From Streptomyces tanashiensis (GTDB lineage: Bacteria > Actinomycetota > Actinomycetes > Streptomycetales > Streptomycetaceae), in contig NZ_BMRZ01000006.1 of the NCBI RefSeq assembly GCF_014648895.1, positions 270,244 to 334,243 on the forward strand: DNA of 64,000 nt, given 5' to 3'. Shown here piece by piece: positions 8,798 through 17,420 of the stretch. Within the stretch, counting starts at the first letter, position 1. Every line of letters begins with the position of its first letter. The notes under the pieces were generated by a model. It searched no databases. It had not been told where the DNA came from and was given only the letters and a program-made list of their open reading frames with translations. A program made the position numbers and the translations under genes.

Positions 8798-10066
8798 TCA
8801 GGAGTGTCGCCGCAGGGTGCGGACGACGTGGGTGAGGTGCTGGATGTGGCCGTGGCCGATCCAGAAGTCGGGGTGGCCGGTGCCGGGGAGGTCCCGGCCG
8901 TCCGCGCAGGCGCGGAGCCAGCGCTCGCCCTCGCTGTACTCCGCTCCCCTGAAGTCGGGGCCGTCGACGATCTCGCGGGCCAGGGCGCGGACCGTCAGGT
9001 GGTGGTGGGACTCGGCGGGCACCTCGCCGATGAGGAAGGTGTGCGCGGTGGTGTAGCGCAGCGCGCCCCGGAAGGGGTCGTCGCCGGTGTCGGAGACCCG
9101 GTCGGCGCTCGCCGCGTCGTGCGCCCCGTAGTCGCCGTATGCGGGTCGGGGACCCTGTCCGCCGGCGGCGTGGCGGAGCAGTTCGGGGAGGTGACGGTCG
9201 GTCCGGTACGTCTCGGCCAGGGGTGCCCCGTACCCCTCGGGGTGGGTGCGGGGGAAGGCGCCGGCGAGGAGTACGACGGTGCGCCAGGGGTGGAGGGTGC
9301 CGAGGTGGTCGAGGAGGTCGAGGGTGTGGAGCGCCGTGCGTTCGGCGCCCGGGTCCTCGTCGACGGCGCCCAGGTCGACGAGGAGGTCCAGCGGGCAGCG
9401 TGCGAACGCGATCCGGTCCAGGAGGCGGCAGAGTGCCTCCGCCGTGGAGTCGACGGCGTCCGGGCGTATCCGGATGCCGAGGCCGGTGCCACCGGCACGG
9501 GCCGCCTCGGCGCAGGCCACCTGCTGGGCGGCGGCGCGGTCGATGCCGGTCACTGGCCTCAGCGGGGTGCGGCCGGAGCCGATGCCGGGGAATCCCGGCT
9601 CGCGCTCGATGTGGCGGGTGTCGACCCAGGCGGGGCGACCGCGCTGGGCCCGTCCGATGAGGTCCAGGGTGTCGCGGGCGTGGCGGGCGAGTGCGGCGGG
9701 GTCGGGGTCGAGGGGGTGGGACGGCCCGCGGCCGGGGGTGCGCTCGCGGCCGACGCGCGGCGGGACGGTCCAGAGCGGCACGAGGGCGGCCCTGATGTCC
9801 GGCGTCAGCAGGTGGTAGGCGCCGAGCGCGCTCGGCCGGGCGGGCAGGGCGGGTACGTAGATCGGCTCGGACGACGGCTCGGACGACCGTTCTGACGACG
9901 GCTCCGACGGCGGCTCGGACATCGCCTCGGACATCGGCTCGGACATCGGCTCTGGCATCGGCTCGGACATCGGCTCTGGCATCGGCGCCCCCCAGCGGCC
10001 CGTCGCATCCCCTGGTCGCAGGGTGAGGGGCGTCGGTTCTCGGCGAAAGGGTGCGATTCCGGCCAA
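8798..10066 (-). CDS. Beta-family (PF14350-like) protein with N-terminal tetrapeptide repeats
   Basis: A protein of up to 422 residues. From IYVPALPARPSALGAYHLL onward it resembles the phage-related beta protein family (PF14350), with an initial YVPAL strand and then alternating strand and helix elements such as LDLLVDLGAVDED. Its biochemical role is unknown to me. Residues about 29-68 are an acidic repeat of the type (M/P/S)-S-E-P. The repeat contains several in-frame ATG codons, so the true start may be later than 10066. It ends 12 bases before the lipoprotein gene region begins, on the same strand. The family call is tentative. Confidence 0.6.
   Translation of the reverse strand: MAGIAPFRREPTPLTLRPGDATGRWGAPMPEPMSEPMPEPMSEPMSEAMSEPPSEPSSERSSEPSSEPIYVPALPARPSALGAYHLLTPDIRAALVPLWTVPPRVGRERTPGRGPSHPLDPDPAALARHARDTLDLIGRAQRGRPAWVDTRHIEREPGFPGIGSGRTPLRPVTGIDRAAAQQVACAEAARAGGTGLGIRIRPDAVDSTAEALCRLLDRIAFARCPLDLLVDLGAVDEDPGAERTALHTLDLLDHLGTLHPWRTVVLLAGAFPRTHPEGYGAPLAETYRTDRHLPELLRHAAGGQGPRPAYGDYGAHDAASADRVSDTGDDPFRGALRYTTAHTFLIGEVPAESHHHLTVRALAREIVDGPDFRGAEYSEGERWLRACADGRDLPGTGHPDFWIGHGHIQHLTHVVRTLRRHS
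9862..9984. repeat. 12-bp tandem repeats inside the beta-family gene
   Basis: About ten imperfect copies of GGCTCGGACATC and variants encode the (M/P/S)-S-E-P tetrapeptide array. The unit length keeps the frame open when copies are gained or lost. Confidence 0.8.
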
Positions 10067-10078
10067 GGGCCCTGGAGT

Positions 10079-11050
10079 TCAGCGCACGACCACGGTCCTC
10101 GGTGCCGAGAAGTCGCCCCAGGTGCCGTCCGGGAGCTGGGCGCGCAGGGTGACCGTGTAGCGGGTGCCCGGCGGGTCCTGGACCGGGAAGGTGTACGTCG
10201 CGCGGCCGGGGGGCGGGGTGGTGCCCCAGACGATGGTGGTGGCGAACCGGCCGTCGAGGTGGAGTTCGTGGTGGGTGACGGGGGCGCCCGTCCTCGGCGG
10301 TGTCCAGGTGAGGGTGATCTCGCCCTTGCGGGCCGTGGCGGTGAGGTCTCGGGGGGCGGTGTTCGGCGGGGCGCCCGGGGAGGGGGCGGTGGTGAGGTCG
10401 GCCGGCGCGCTGTCCGGGGACGAGTTCTCGGCGGCGTCGCGGGCGCGGACGGTGAACGCGTAGGCGGTGCCGGGGCGCAGGCCCGTCAGGTGGGCGGTGG
10501 TCGCGGTGCCGGGGACGGTGTGGATGCGGGTGTCGGCCTGGTAGACGTCGTACGCGGTGACCCGGGTGTCGTCACGGGCCGGGGACCAGCGGAGGGTGGC
10601 GGCGCGGCTGCCGTCGGCGGTGACGCGGAGGGCGGTCGGGGTGGTGGGAGGCCTGCGGTCCTCGGCGGCGGCGCGGAGGGTGGTGGCGGTGACGGTGGCG
10701 CTGGGGGGCGAGACGTTGCCGGCGGCGTCGCGGGCGCGGACGCTGAAGCGGTGGGGGGTCGCGGGGGCGAGGCCCACGACGTCGGTCATCAGCGTGGTGG
10801 CGGGGAGGTCCTTGACCTTGCGGCCCTCGCGGTAGACGGCGTATCCGGTGACGGCGCGGTCGTCGGTGGCCGCGCTCCACATGACGTGGACGGTGCTCGC
10901 GCTGCCGGCGGTGGCGGTGACTCCGCTGGGGACGGTGGGTGCCCGGGTGTCCTTCGGCGCGGGGGCGGCGGCGCCGGCGCAGGCGGTGAGGGAGAACGTC
11001 ATCGTGAGCGCGAGTGCGGTCAACAGGCTTGCGGCGAGCGGGCGTTGCAC
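10079..11050 (-). CDS. Lipoprotein with three fibronectin type III domains
   Basis: The 323-residue protein starts with a lipoprotein signal peptide ending in the lipobox LTAC (Cys24), so it should be anchored to the outer face of the membrane. Three FN3 domains follow at about residues 38-125, 135-220 and 232-320. The first two share the pattern P-T/S-x-(V/L)-x-(V/A)T and end in F(T/S)VRARDAA-N-S. FN3 modules are common spacers in secreted actinobacterial carbohydrate-active enzymes, but no catalytic domain is attached here, so binding or scaffolding is the likeliest role. It is divergent from the gene at 11182. Confidence 0.85.
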   Translation of the reverse strand: MQRPLAASLLTALALTMTFSLTACAGAAAPAPKDTRAPTVPSGVTATAGSASTVHVMWSAATDDRAVTGYAVYREGRKVKDLPATTLMTDVVGLAPATPHRFSVRARDAAGNVSPPSATVTATTLRAAAEDRRPPTTPTALRVTADGSRAATLRWSPARDDTRVTAYDVYQADTRIHTVPGTATTAHLTGLRPGTAYAFTVRARDAAENSSPDSAPADLTTAPSPGAPPNTAPRDLTATARKGEITLTWTPPRTGAPVTHHELHLDGRFATTIVWGTTPPPGRATYTFPVQDPPGTRYTVTLRAQLPDGTWGDFSAPRTVVVR

Positions 11051-11181
11051 GGGCCGGCCTCCGTCCGTCGGAAAGGTCCAGACCTATATCGCACAGTCGG
11101 CGTCGACTCGGCAAGGGGGCGTTGTCAGTGGGGTGCGCTTCACTGGAATCGTCACGCTGAGTAGTCGACGAGGGGGGAATC

Positions 11182-11805
11182 ATGACGGACCGTACGACCT
11201 ATGTGTCGCTCGCCGGGGTGCGGGGGCGCGGCTGGACCGACGCGATGGTGCAGGATCTGCTCGGCACGCCCGATGTACAGGGGCGCGATCCGCGCCGCTG
11301 GTCCCTCGCGCCGGTGCGGCTCTACCTCCTGGCCCGGGTGGAGACGGTGGAGCGGACGCCCGAGTTCGCCGAGACGGCCGCGCTCTGCAGGGCGCGGGCC
11401 TCGGCCTCCGGGGTCCACGCCGAGCGGCGGCGGGCCGCCGTCCTGAGCGCGATCCGAGCGGAACCGATCGAGGTGCCCCGGCTCCCCCGGCCCGAACTGG
11501 AGCGGCGGGCCGTGCGGCACCGGCATCTGCTGGGAGCCCGAAGTCCCGGGCCGCGGCGCGAGGGGGCACCGCCCGGTGCACCCGCACCCGCGCCCGCGCC
11601 GGCCGGGGCGCTGGTGCGCTGGCAGGTGAGCTATCTGCGGCACGCCCTGTCGCGGTACGAGGCGCTGCTCGACGGGCTGTACGGGGAGAGCGGGCGGGGC
11701 GAGGCCGAACGGCTGCTGAGGCAGCGGCTGTACGAGGCGATCGCCGCCGCCTACCCCGCGCTGGCCCGGGAGTGCCGTCGCCGGATCGCGGTGGAGGAGC
11801 GGTGA
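11182..11805 (+). CDS. Conserved Streptomyces hypothetical protein
   Basis: A basic, Arg/Ala-rich, soluble protein of 207 residues without signal or membrane segment. A well-formed GAGGGGGG site sits 6-12 bases before the ATG. The N-terminal part (GRGWTDAMVQDLLGTPD, then LYLLARVETVE) resembles a family I have seen repeatedly in Streptomyces without a function. A Pro/Ala linker at about residues 125-142 splits it from a helical C-terminal half (YLRHALSRYEALLD). I cannot assign a role. It converges on the racemase-like gene at 11843. Confidence 0.7.
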   Translation: MTDRTTYVSLAGVRGRGWTDAMVQDLLGTPDVQGRDPRRWSLAPVRLYLLARVETVERTPEFAETAALCRARASASGVHAERRRAAVLSAIRAEPIEVPRLPRPELERRAVRHRHLLGARSPGPRREGAPPGAPAPAPAPAGALVRWQVSYLRHALSRYEALLDGLYGESGRGEAERLLRQRLYEAIAAAYPALARECRRRIAVEER

Positions 11806-11842
11806 GCGCCGCCGTGCCGCCGCGCCGGGCCGGTGAGTGCCG

Positions 11843-12685
11843 TCATCGGACGGTCGGTCCGCCGGTCCGGCGGTCCGTCAGCAGCCGGGTGATCGCGCGG
11901 CAGGCCGCCGGGATCGGGGCGACGACCCGGACCGCGCAGCGGGCGTGGAGTGCCTCGGCCGCCTCGCCCAGCGGGCCGCCGCCGATGACGACGGCGCGGG
12001 CCCCGTCGCGTTCGGCGCAGGCGCGGACGGCGCGCTCCAGCCGGTCGAGGAGGAGCTCCGGGTCGGCGGAGAGGCGTTCGGGGGCGCCCGCGGTGAGCCG
12101 CAGGCCGGTGTACCGGTCGGCGAGGCCGAGGGCGTTCACGCGGGCGTGGATGGCGTCGGCGAGGAGCGGGGTGGTGGTGGCGATGCCGAAGGGCGTGCCG
12201 CCGGCGGCGGCTTCGAGCAGCGCCGCCTCGCCGATGCCGACGACGGGGATGCCGGACGTGGGGGCGCCGGACGTGAGGGTGCCGGACGTGAGGGTGCCGG
12301 ACGTGAGGGTGCCGGACGTGGGGATGCCGACCTCCCGGATGCCGGACGCGGGGGTGCCCGTCGCCCCGTACGCTCCGCTCGCCCCGGCCAACCCGTGCAC
12401 CCCGCTCGCACCGGCTCCCGTCGTGGCCGCGCGGAGGGCTGTGAGGCCCGGGTCTCCGAAGGCGGCGACGAGGAGGGCGGCGCAGTCGCCCCCGGCCGTG
12501 GCCCGGAGGCCGGCGGCGAGGACCTCGGGGGCGGCGGCCCGCAGGGCCTCCGGATCGGTGAGCATGCGCGGCCCCCGGGCGACGGTCACGCCCCGGACGG
12601 GAAGGGCGGGCCCCAGGGTGCGCCGGGCGATGGCGGTCATCATCGCGGTCGTGGCGGTGGAGGAGTTGGGGTTGATCAGCACCAC
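11843..12685 (-). CDS. Asp/Glu/hydantoin racemase-family protein, probably atypical
   Basis: VLINPNSSTATT at the N-terminus and AAFGDPGL near residue 95 place this in the Asp/Glu/hydantoin (allantoin) racemase family. Classical members use two Cys residues. The positions where I expect them read AAFGDPG and VIGGGPLG, without Cys, so racemase activity is doubtful. Between AAFGDPGL and the conserved VVGIGEAAL lies a low-complexity insertion of about 50 residues rich in TSGTL repeats. The start is unclear; GTG at 12685 gives the family's usual N-terminus. It follows the permease gene by 59 bases on the same strand, so it may belong to the purine operon, perhaps acting on allantoin enantiomers if active. 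Confidence 0.65.
   Translation of the reverse strand: MVLINPNSSTATTAMMTAIARRTLGPALPVRGVTVARGPRMLTDPEALRAAAPEVLAAGLRATAGGDCAALLVAAFGDPGLTALRAATTGAGASGVHGLAGASGAYGATGTPASGIREVGIPTSGTLTSGTLTSGTLTSGAPTSGIPVVGIGEAALLEAAAGGTPFGIATTTPLLADAIHARVNALGLADRYTGLRLTAGAPERLSADPELLLDRLERAVRACAERDGARAVVIGGGPLGEAAEALHARCAVRVVAPIPAACRAITRLLTDRRTGGPTVR
12249..12353. repeat. 15-bp tandem repeats within the racemase-like gene
   Basis: Seven units based on GTGCCGGACGTGAGG run head to tail; the third and fourth are identical. Each adds five residues (TSGTL and variants) and does not shift the frame. Confidence 0.85.
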
Positions 12686-12744
12686 GGCCCCGGGCCCCGC
12701 GGCGTGCGCGGGGACCAGGGCGGTCGGTGGGACGAGGAGCGGGC

Positions 12745-14193
12745 TCAGTGGACGTGCGCCGCCTTCGCCGAGGCGCTGCCGGAGATCTCCTCGCCGGGCT
12801 CCATGGGCGCGGTGACCTCGTCGGCGTCGCGGCCGCGGCCCAGGTGGTTGAAGACCACGTTGAGCAGGACGGCGGCGACGCAGCCGGTCGAGATGCCGGA
12901 GTCCAGGATGATCTGCGCGGTCTCCGGGAAGGCGTGGTAGAAGTCCGGCTTGGTGATCGGGATGATGCCGACGGCCAGCGAGACGGCCACGATCAGCACG
13001 TTGTTGTCCTTCTCCAGGCCGGCCTTGACCAGGGTCTGGATGCCGCTGGCGGCGACCGAGCCGAAGAGGACGACGCCCGCGCCGCCGAGGACCGGCCGGG
13101 GCACGACCGAGATGAGCGAGGCGGCGACCGGCGAGAGGCCCATGAGGACCAGGAAGCCACCACCGGCGGCGACGACGAAGCGGCTGCGGATCCTGGTCAT
13201 GGCGACCAGACCGATGTTCTGCGCGAAGGCGCTGCACATGAAGCCGTTGAAGAGCGGGCTGATCGCGGAGCCGAGGGTGTCGGCACGCAGTCCGGCGGCG
13301 ATGGTCTTCTCGTCGGCGGGCCGCTCGACGATCTCGCCGAGCGCCAGCATGTCGGCGGTCGACTCGGTCATGGAGACCAGCATGACCACACACATGGAGA
13401 TGATCGCGGCGAGGGCGAACTGCGGGGCGCCGAAGTGGAAGGGGGACGGGAAACCGACGATGTCGGCCTCCTGCACCGGGCTGAAGTCGGTGACCCCGAA
13501 CGGTATGGCGATGAGCGTGCCGATGACGAGGCCGACCAGGACCGCGACCTGCTTGAGGAAGCCGCGGGTGAAGCGGCGGAGCAGCAGGACCACGACGAGC
13601 GTGATGCCGGCGAGCGAGAGGTGCGTGGTCGAACCGTAGTCCTTGGCCGTGGGGTTGGGCCCCTGGGCCCAGCCGAACGCGACCGGGAGGAGGGAGACGC
13701 CGATGAGGGTGATCACGGTGCCGGTGACGACGGGCGGGAAGAACCGCACGAGCCGGGAGAAGAAGGGTGCCGCGGCGAAGCCGAGGAGACCGGCGACGAT
13801 GATCGCCCCGAAGATCACGGGGAGCGCGTCGGCCTTGTTCTCGGTGGTGTCGACGATCGCCAGCATGGGCGCGACGCCGGCGAAGGTGACGCCGTTGACG
13901 AACGGCAGCTTGGCGCCGATCTTCCAGACGCCGAGGGTCTGGAGGAAGGTGGCGAGGCCGGCGGTGAAGAGGCTGGCGCCGGTGAGGAAGGTGAGCTCGG
14001 TGCCGGAGAGGCCGACGGCCGCTCCGACGATCAGGGGCGGGGCGACGACGCCCGCGTACATGGCGGCGACGTGCTGGAGGCCGCTGGTGAGCATCTTGAG
14101 TGGGGGCAGCGTCTCGTCGACCGGATGCTTCTCTCGGTCTTCGGGGGCGGAGCCTGCTTCTGGTGCATTGCGAACCTGGGGCTTGGCGGCCAC
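12745..14193 (-). CDS. Purine permease, nucleobase:cation symporter-2 family
   Basis: A membrane protein of 482 residues with about 12-14 hydrophobic segments. QHVAAMYAGVVAPPLIVG and the central SMTESTADMLALGE are hallmarks of the NCS2 (UraA/PbuX/UacT) family, which takes up uracil, xanthine or urate with protons or sodium. Next to uricase and 8-oxoguanine deaminase, urate or xanthine is the likeliest substrate. GTG 14193 is preceded by GGAGGAACCCC. A 302-base gap with three strong hairpins separates it from the deaminase gene upstream, so it is probably transcribed partly from its own promoter. It is a paralogue of the permease at 15933-17351. Confidence 0.92.
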   Translation of the reverse strand: MAAKPQVRNAPEAGSAPEDREKHPVDETLPPLKMLTSGLQHVAAMYAGVVAPPLIVGAAVGLSGTELTFLTGASLFTAGLATFLQTLGVWKIGAKLPFVNGVTFAGVAPMLAIVDTTENKADALPVIFGAIIVAGLLGFAAAPFFSRLVRFFPPVVTGTVITLIGVSLLPVAFGWAQGPNPTAKDYGSTTHLSLAGITLVVVLLLRRFTRGFLKQVAVLVGLVIGTLIAIPFGVTDFSPVQEADIVGFPSPFHFGAPQFALAAIISMCVVMLVSMTESTADMLALGEIVERPADEKTIAAGLRADTLGSAISPLFNGFMCSAFAQNIGLVAMTRIRSRFVVAAGGGFLVLMGLSPVAASLISVVPRPVLGGAGVVLFGSVAASGIQTLVKAGLEKDNNVLIVAVSLAVGIIPITKPDFYHAFPETAQIILDSGISTGCVAAVLLNVVFNHLGRGRDADEVTAPMEPGEEISGSASAKAAHVH

Positions 14194-14495
14194 GGGGTTC
14201 CTCCGGTCGGTTACACGTCGGCGGTGACGCGGGGTTCATGGAGGTGGTGCGAAGCGGTGCGAAGTGCAGGAGGTGCGGCTCGGTGCGGGGTGAAGAGGGT
14301 GGAGCGGGGTGCGCGCGGAGGGGTGCGACGCGGGGACGGGTGCCCGGTGTGGGGGTGCGGGCGTACTTCACCGTCCCGGGTGGTGCCGTAGGTCTTCTGC
14401 GTACGGCACCACCCGGTCGGGCTGCCGCGGACCCCGCTCGGGTCCGCGGCGACCGACCGAGGGCCGTCCCCCTCGGTCGGACTCCATGGGGAGGG
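14194..14495 (-). other. 302-base intergenic stretch with three tandem hairpins
   Basis: No gene is seen. On the minus strand, three perfect stems follow one another: arms at 14470-14480/14453-14463 (11 bp), 14440-14449/14425-14434 (10 bp) and 14402-14416/14376-14390 (15 bp, 11-base loop). The remaining 180 bases up to the permease start are purine/pyrimidine-skewed and contain its ribosome binding site. The stems may terminate the upstream operon or form a regulatory leader for the permease. Confidence 0.7.
14376..14480 (-). terminator. Triple hairpin between 8-oxoguanine deaminase and permease genes
   Basis: Three adjacent perfect stems of 11, 10 and 15 bp start 16 bases after the deaminase stop. 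No T-run follows any of them. Termination is the simplest reading, but three in a row is more than needed, and one could be part of an attenuator. Confidence 0.6.
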
Positions 14496-15884
14496 TCAGC
14501 TCTGGGCCGTGATCCGGGCCAGGCGCTGCGCCTCCGCTCGCGCGTCACGCGCGATCTGCTCCTCGTCGGCGAACAGGAGTCGGTTGTTCTCGACGATCTG
14601 CTTGCCGTTGACGAAGGAGGCGGTGACCGGGGCCGCCGCGCCGAAGACGATGGCGGTGACCGGGTCGGCGATCGAGGAGTGGCCGAGGCCGTCGATCTTC
14701 CAGAGGACGAAGTCCGCGAGCTTGCCGGCCTCGAGGGAGCCGATGTTGTCGGCGCGGCCGAGGACCTGGGCGCCGCCGTAGGTGCCGAGGCGCAGGGCCT
14801 GGCGGGCGTTGAGCGCGGCCTCGCGGTGGGCGCCGAGCCGGTTGATGAGGAGCGCGTTGCGCAGCTCGGTGTGGAGCTCGCCGGACTCGTTGGAGGCGGT
14901 GCCGTCGACGCCGAGGCCGACGGGGACGCCCGCCTTGAGCATGTCCGGTACGCGGGCGATGCCGGCGGCGAGGCGCGCGTTGGAGGAGGGACAGTGCGCC
15001 ACACCGGTCTTGGTGCGGGCGAAGGCCTCGATGTCGGAGTCGTTCATGTGGACGCAGTGCGCCATCCACACGTCCTCGCCGAGGAAGCCGGTGGACTCGA
15101 AGTAGTCCGTCGGGCCCATGCCGAAGAGCTCGTGGCAGAACTTCTCCTCCTCCACGGTCTCCGAGCCGTGGGTGTGCATGCGCACGCCGAGGCGGCGGCC
15201 GAGCGCGGCGCCCTCGCGGAGCAGCTCGGTGGAGATGGAGAAGGGCGAGCAGGGGGCGACGGCGACCTGGGTCATCGCGTCGAAGGAGGCGTCGTGGTAC
15301 TTCCGCACCGTCTCCTCGGTCGCGGCGAGCGCGCCCTCGGTGGTCTCGACGGCGAAGTCCGGCGGCAGGCCGCCGTCCTTCTCGCTGCGGTCCATGGAGC
15401 CGCGGGCCAGGGTGAAGCGGACACCCATGTCGGCGGCCGCGCCGATGATGGCGCCGGAGAGGTCGCCGGAGCCCTGCGGGTAGACGTAGTGGTGGTCCAT
15501 GGCCGTGGTGACACCGCCGCGGGCCATCATCGCCAGGGAGCCCTGGGCGGCGACGCGGACCATCGACTCGTCGATGCGGGACCACGTCGGGTAGAGCGCG
15601 ACCAGCCAGTTGAAGAGGTTGTGGTCGGTGGCCAGACCTCGGGTGATCCACTGGTAGAAGTGGTGGTGGGTGTTGACCAGGCCGGGCGTCACCAGATGAC
15701 CGGTGGCGTCGATCCGGCGGACCACGTTCTCCAGGCCCTCGGGCGCCTTGCCGGCGCCGATGGACTCGATCCTGTTGTCGGCGACGACGAGGTGGCCGGA
15801 GGCGTACTCGGTGTCGTTCGCGTCGACGGTCGCGATCGCCGCGTTCTCGATGACGATGCGCTGGGCTGCCGAAGGTGCTGCCAT
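14496..15884 (-). CDS. 8-oxoguanine deaminase (amidohydrolase)
   Basis: The 462-residue protein starts at ATG 15884, after GAAGGAAGC. It is a metal-dependent amidohydrolase: NTHHHFYQW provides the first metal ligands, MHTHGS and MAHCVH supply later His residues, and GVDGTASNE the catalytic Asp. The run NTHHHFYQWITRGLATDHNLFNWL and the downstream SGELHTELRNALL are characteristic of 8-oxoguanine deaminases, which convert 8-oxoguanine (or isocytosine) to urate and ammonia. That product feeds the uricase encoded three genes upstream. Plain guanine or another aminopurine as substrate is possible. It lies 48 bases behind a permease gene on the same strand. Confidence 0.88.
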   Translation of the reverse strand: MAAPSAAQRIVIENAAIATVDANDTEYASGHLVVADNRIESIGAGKAPEGLENVVRRIDATGHLVTPGLVNTHHHFYQWITRGLATDHNLFNWLVALYPTWSRIDESMVRVAAQGSLAMMARGGVTTAMDHHYVYPQGSGDLSGAIIGAAADMGVRFTLARGSMDRSEKDGGLPPDFAVETTEGALAATEETVRKYHDASFDAMTQVAVAPCSPFSISTELLREGAALGRRLGVRMHTHGSETVEEEKFCHELFGMGPTDYFESTGFLGEDVWMAHCVHMNDSDIEAFARTKTGVAHCPSSNARLAAGIARVPDMLKAGVPVGLGVDGTASNESGELHTELRNALLINRLGAHREAALNARQALRLGTYGGAQVLGRADNIGSLEAGKLADFVLWKIDGLGHSSIADPVTAIVFGAAAPVTASFVNGKQIVENNRLLFADEEQIARDARAEAQRLARITAQS

Positions 15885-15932
15885 GGCGGTGCTTCCTTCA
15901 TTCCTCGGGGGTGGTGTGGGCACGGCAGGACC

Positions 15933-17351
15933 CTAGGAGGATTTGAGTGCCGGAGCCGTGTGACGGCTCCGGGTGCCGAGATGGTGGAAGAACAGGTTGA
16001 GCAGGACCGCGACGAGCGCGCCCGCGCTGATGCCGGAGCCGAGCACGGTCTGCGCCCAGGCGGGGAAGCCGGCGTAGAAGGTGGGCGCGGCGAGCGGGAT
16101 GATGCCCGCTCCGAGCGCGACGGCCACCAGGATGATGTTGGAGCTGTCGTCGAGTCCGGCCTCGGACAGGGTACGGATGCCGCTGACCGCGATGGAGCCG
16201 AAGAGGACGATGCCGGCGCCGCCGAGGACGGGCATGGGGACCATGGAGACGACCGCGCCGAGGACGGGGAAGGCGCCGAGGACGAGCAGGGCTCCGCCGG
16301 CGACGGCGACCACGTACCGGGAGCGGACCCGGGTCAGCGAGACGACGCCGACGTTCTGGGCGAAGGCGGAGGTCGGGAAGCCGCCGAAGACCGGGCCGAG
16401 CAGGGTGGCGATGCCGTCGGTGCGCAGGCCGCGGGTGATGGTCCTGCCGTCGCTGCGGCGCTCGCAGATCTCGCCGAGGGCGAGCATGCCGGCGCTGGAC
16501 TCGGTCATGAGGACCAGCATCACGATGCACAGGGAGAGGATCGCGGCGGGCTGGAACTCGGGGGCGCCGAAGGCGAAGGGCGCGGGGAGGGCGGCGACGG
16601 GCGCCTCACGCAGGGCGCTGAAGTCGGCCATCCCGAAGGGGATCGCGGCGAGGGTGCCGATGAGCAGGCCGAGCAGCAGGGCGATCTGCTTGACGAAGCC
16701 CTTGCCGAAGCGCTGGAAGAGCAGGATGACGACGAGGGTGAAGCCGGCGAGTGCCAGGTACTTCATGGCGCCGAAGTCGGCGGCGGTCTTGTCGCCGCCC
16801 TGGGCCCAGCCGACGGGCACGGGCATCAGGGTGACCCCGATGAGGGTGATGACGACGCCGGTGACGAGCGGCGGGAAGAAGCGCAGGAGCCTGCCGAAGA
16901 AGGGTCCGACGGCGAGGCAGAAGACTCCGGCGACCATCACCGCGCCGTAGATGGCGGGGAGTTGGTGTCCGGGGGCGCTCGTCTCGGCGATGGCGAGCAT
17001 CGGGGCGATGCCCGCGGACGAGGCGGCGTTGACGAACGGGAGCCGGTTGCCGGCGAAGCGTCCGAGGCCGAGGGTCTGCAGGATCGTCGCGCACCCGGCG
17101 ATGAGCAGGCTGGCCGCGATGAGCCGCGTCATTCCGGCGGCGTCCAGGCCGACGGCCTGGCCGATGATGAGCGGAGGGGTGACGACGCCGGCGTACATGG
17201 CGGCGATGTGCTGGAGCGCCGCGGGGACGAGCCGCGAGGCGGGGAGCTTCTCGTCCACCGGGTGGCACGCGGCCGGGGCCGGGGCGGTGGTGGACGGCGG
17301 AGTGGAACACGGGCCTTCGGCGTGCGCCGGCCCCTTTGCGGGCTGTGCCAT
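15933..17351 (-). CDS. Purine permease, nucleobase:cation symporter-2 family (paralogue)
   Basis: This 472-residue NCS2 permease has the same core as its neighbour at 12745-14193: QHIAAMYAGVVTPPLIIGQAVG near the N-terminus, LMTESSAGMLALGE in the substrate site, and 12-14 membrane spans. It sits between uricase and 8-oxoguanine deaminase on the same strand, so urate, xanthine or oxidised guanine import is likely. The ATG is preceded by GCGGAGGCATTTCC. A GC-rich hairpin lies between it and uricase and may reduce read-through. Having two copies suggests different substrates or affinities. Confidence 0.92.
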   Translation of the reverse strand: MAQPAKGPAHAEGPCSTPPSTTAPAPAACHPVDEKLPASRLVPAALQHIAAMYAGVVTPPLIIGQAVGLDAAGMTRLIAASLLIAGCATILQTLGLGRFAGNRLPFVNAASSAGIAPMLAIAETSAPGHQLPAIYGAVMVAGVFCLAVGPFFGRLLRFFPPLVTGVVITLIGVTLMPVPVGWAQGGDKTAADFGAMKYLALAGFTLVVILLFQRFGKGFVKQIALLLGLLIGTLAAIPFGMADFSALREAPVAALPAPFAFGAPEFQPAAILSLCIVMLVLMTESSAGMLALGEICERRSDGRTITRGLRTDGIATLLGPVFGGFPTSAFAQNVGVVSLTRVRSRYVVAVAGGALLVLGAFPVLGAVVSMVPMPVLGGAGIVLFGSIAVSGIRTLSEAGLDDSSNIILVAVALGAGIIPLAAPTFYAGFPAWAQTVLGSGISAGALVAVLLNLFFHHLGTRSRHTAPALKSS

Positions 17352-17374
17352 GGAAATGCCTCCGCTCTGGTGCG

Positions 17375-17404
17375 GGCCCCGCCCGACTGCGGGCGGGCGG
17401 GGCC
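17375..17404 (-). terminator. Intra-operon hairpin between uricase and permease
   Basis: Arms GGCCCCGCCCG and CGGGCGGGGCC (11 bp, perfect) with an 8-base loop lie 17 bases after the uricase stop. It lies inside a run of same-strand genes, so it may act as a partial terminator or a 3'-end stabiliser for the uraD-uraH-uricase message. Confidence 0.55.
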
Positions 17405-17420
17405 GTCACTCAGATGCCGC

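Noticed and set aside
12249..12353. CRISPR-like or regulatory repeat
   Set aside because: 15-bp contiguous in-frame units inside a coding sequence; a protein repeat explains them.
14194..14375. Guanine-type riboswitch before the purine permease
   Set aside because: No loop or core sequence of the purine riboswitch is seen and the stems are too long and simple.
11843..15004. 1053-codon continuous minus frame
   Set aside because: Only its last 280 codons (racemase-like) are real; the rest is an off-frame reading through the permease and deaminase genes.
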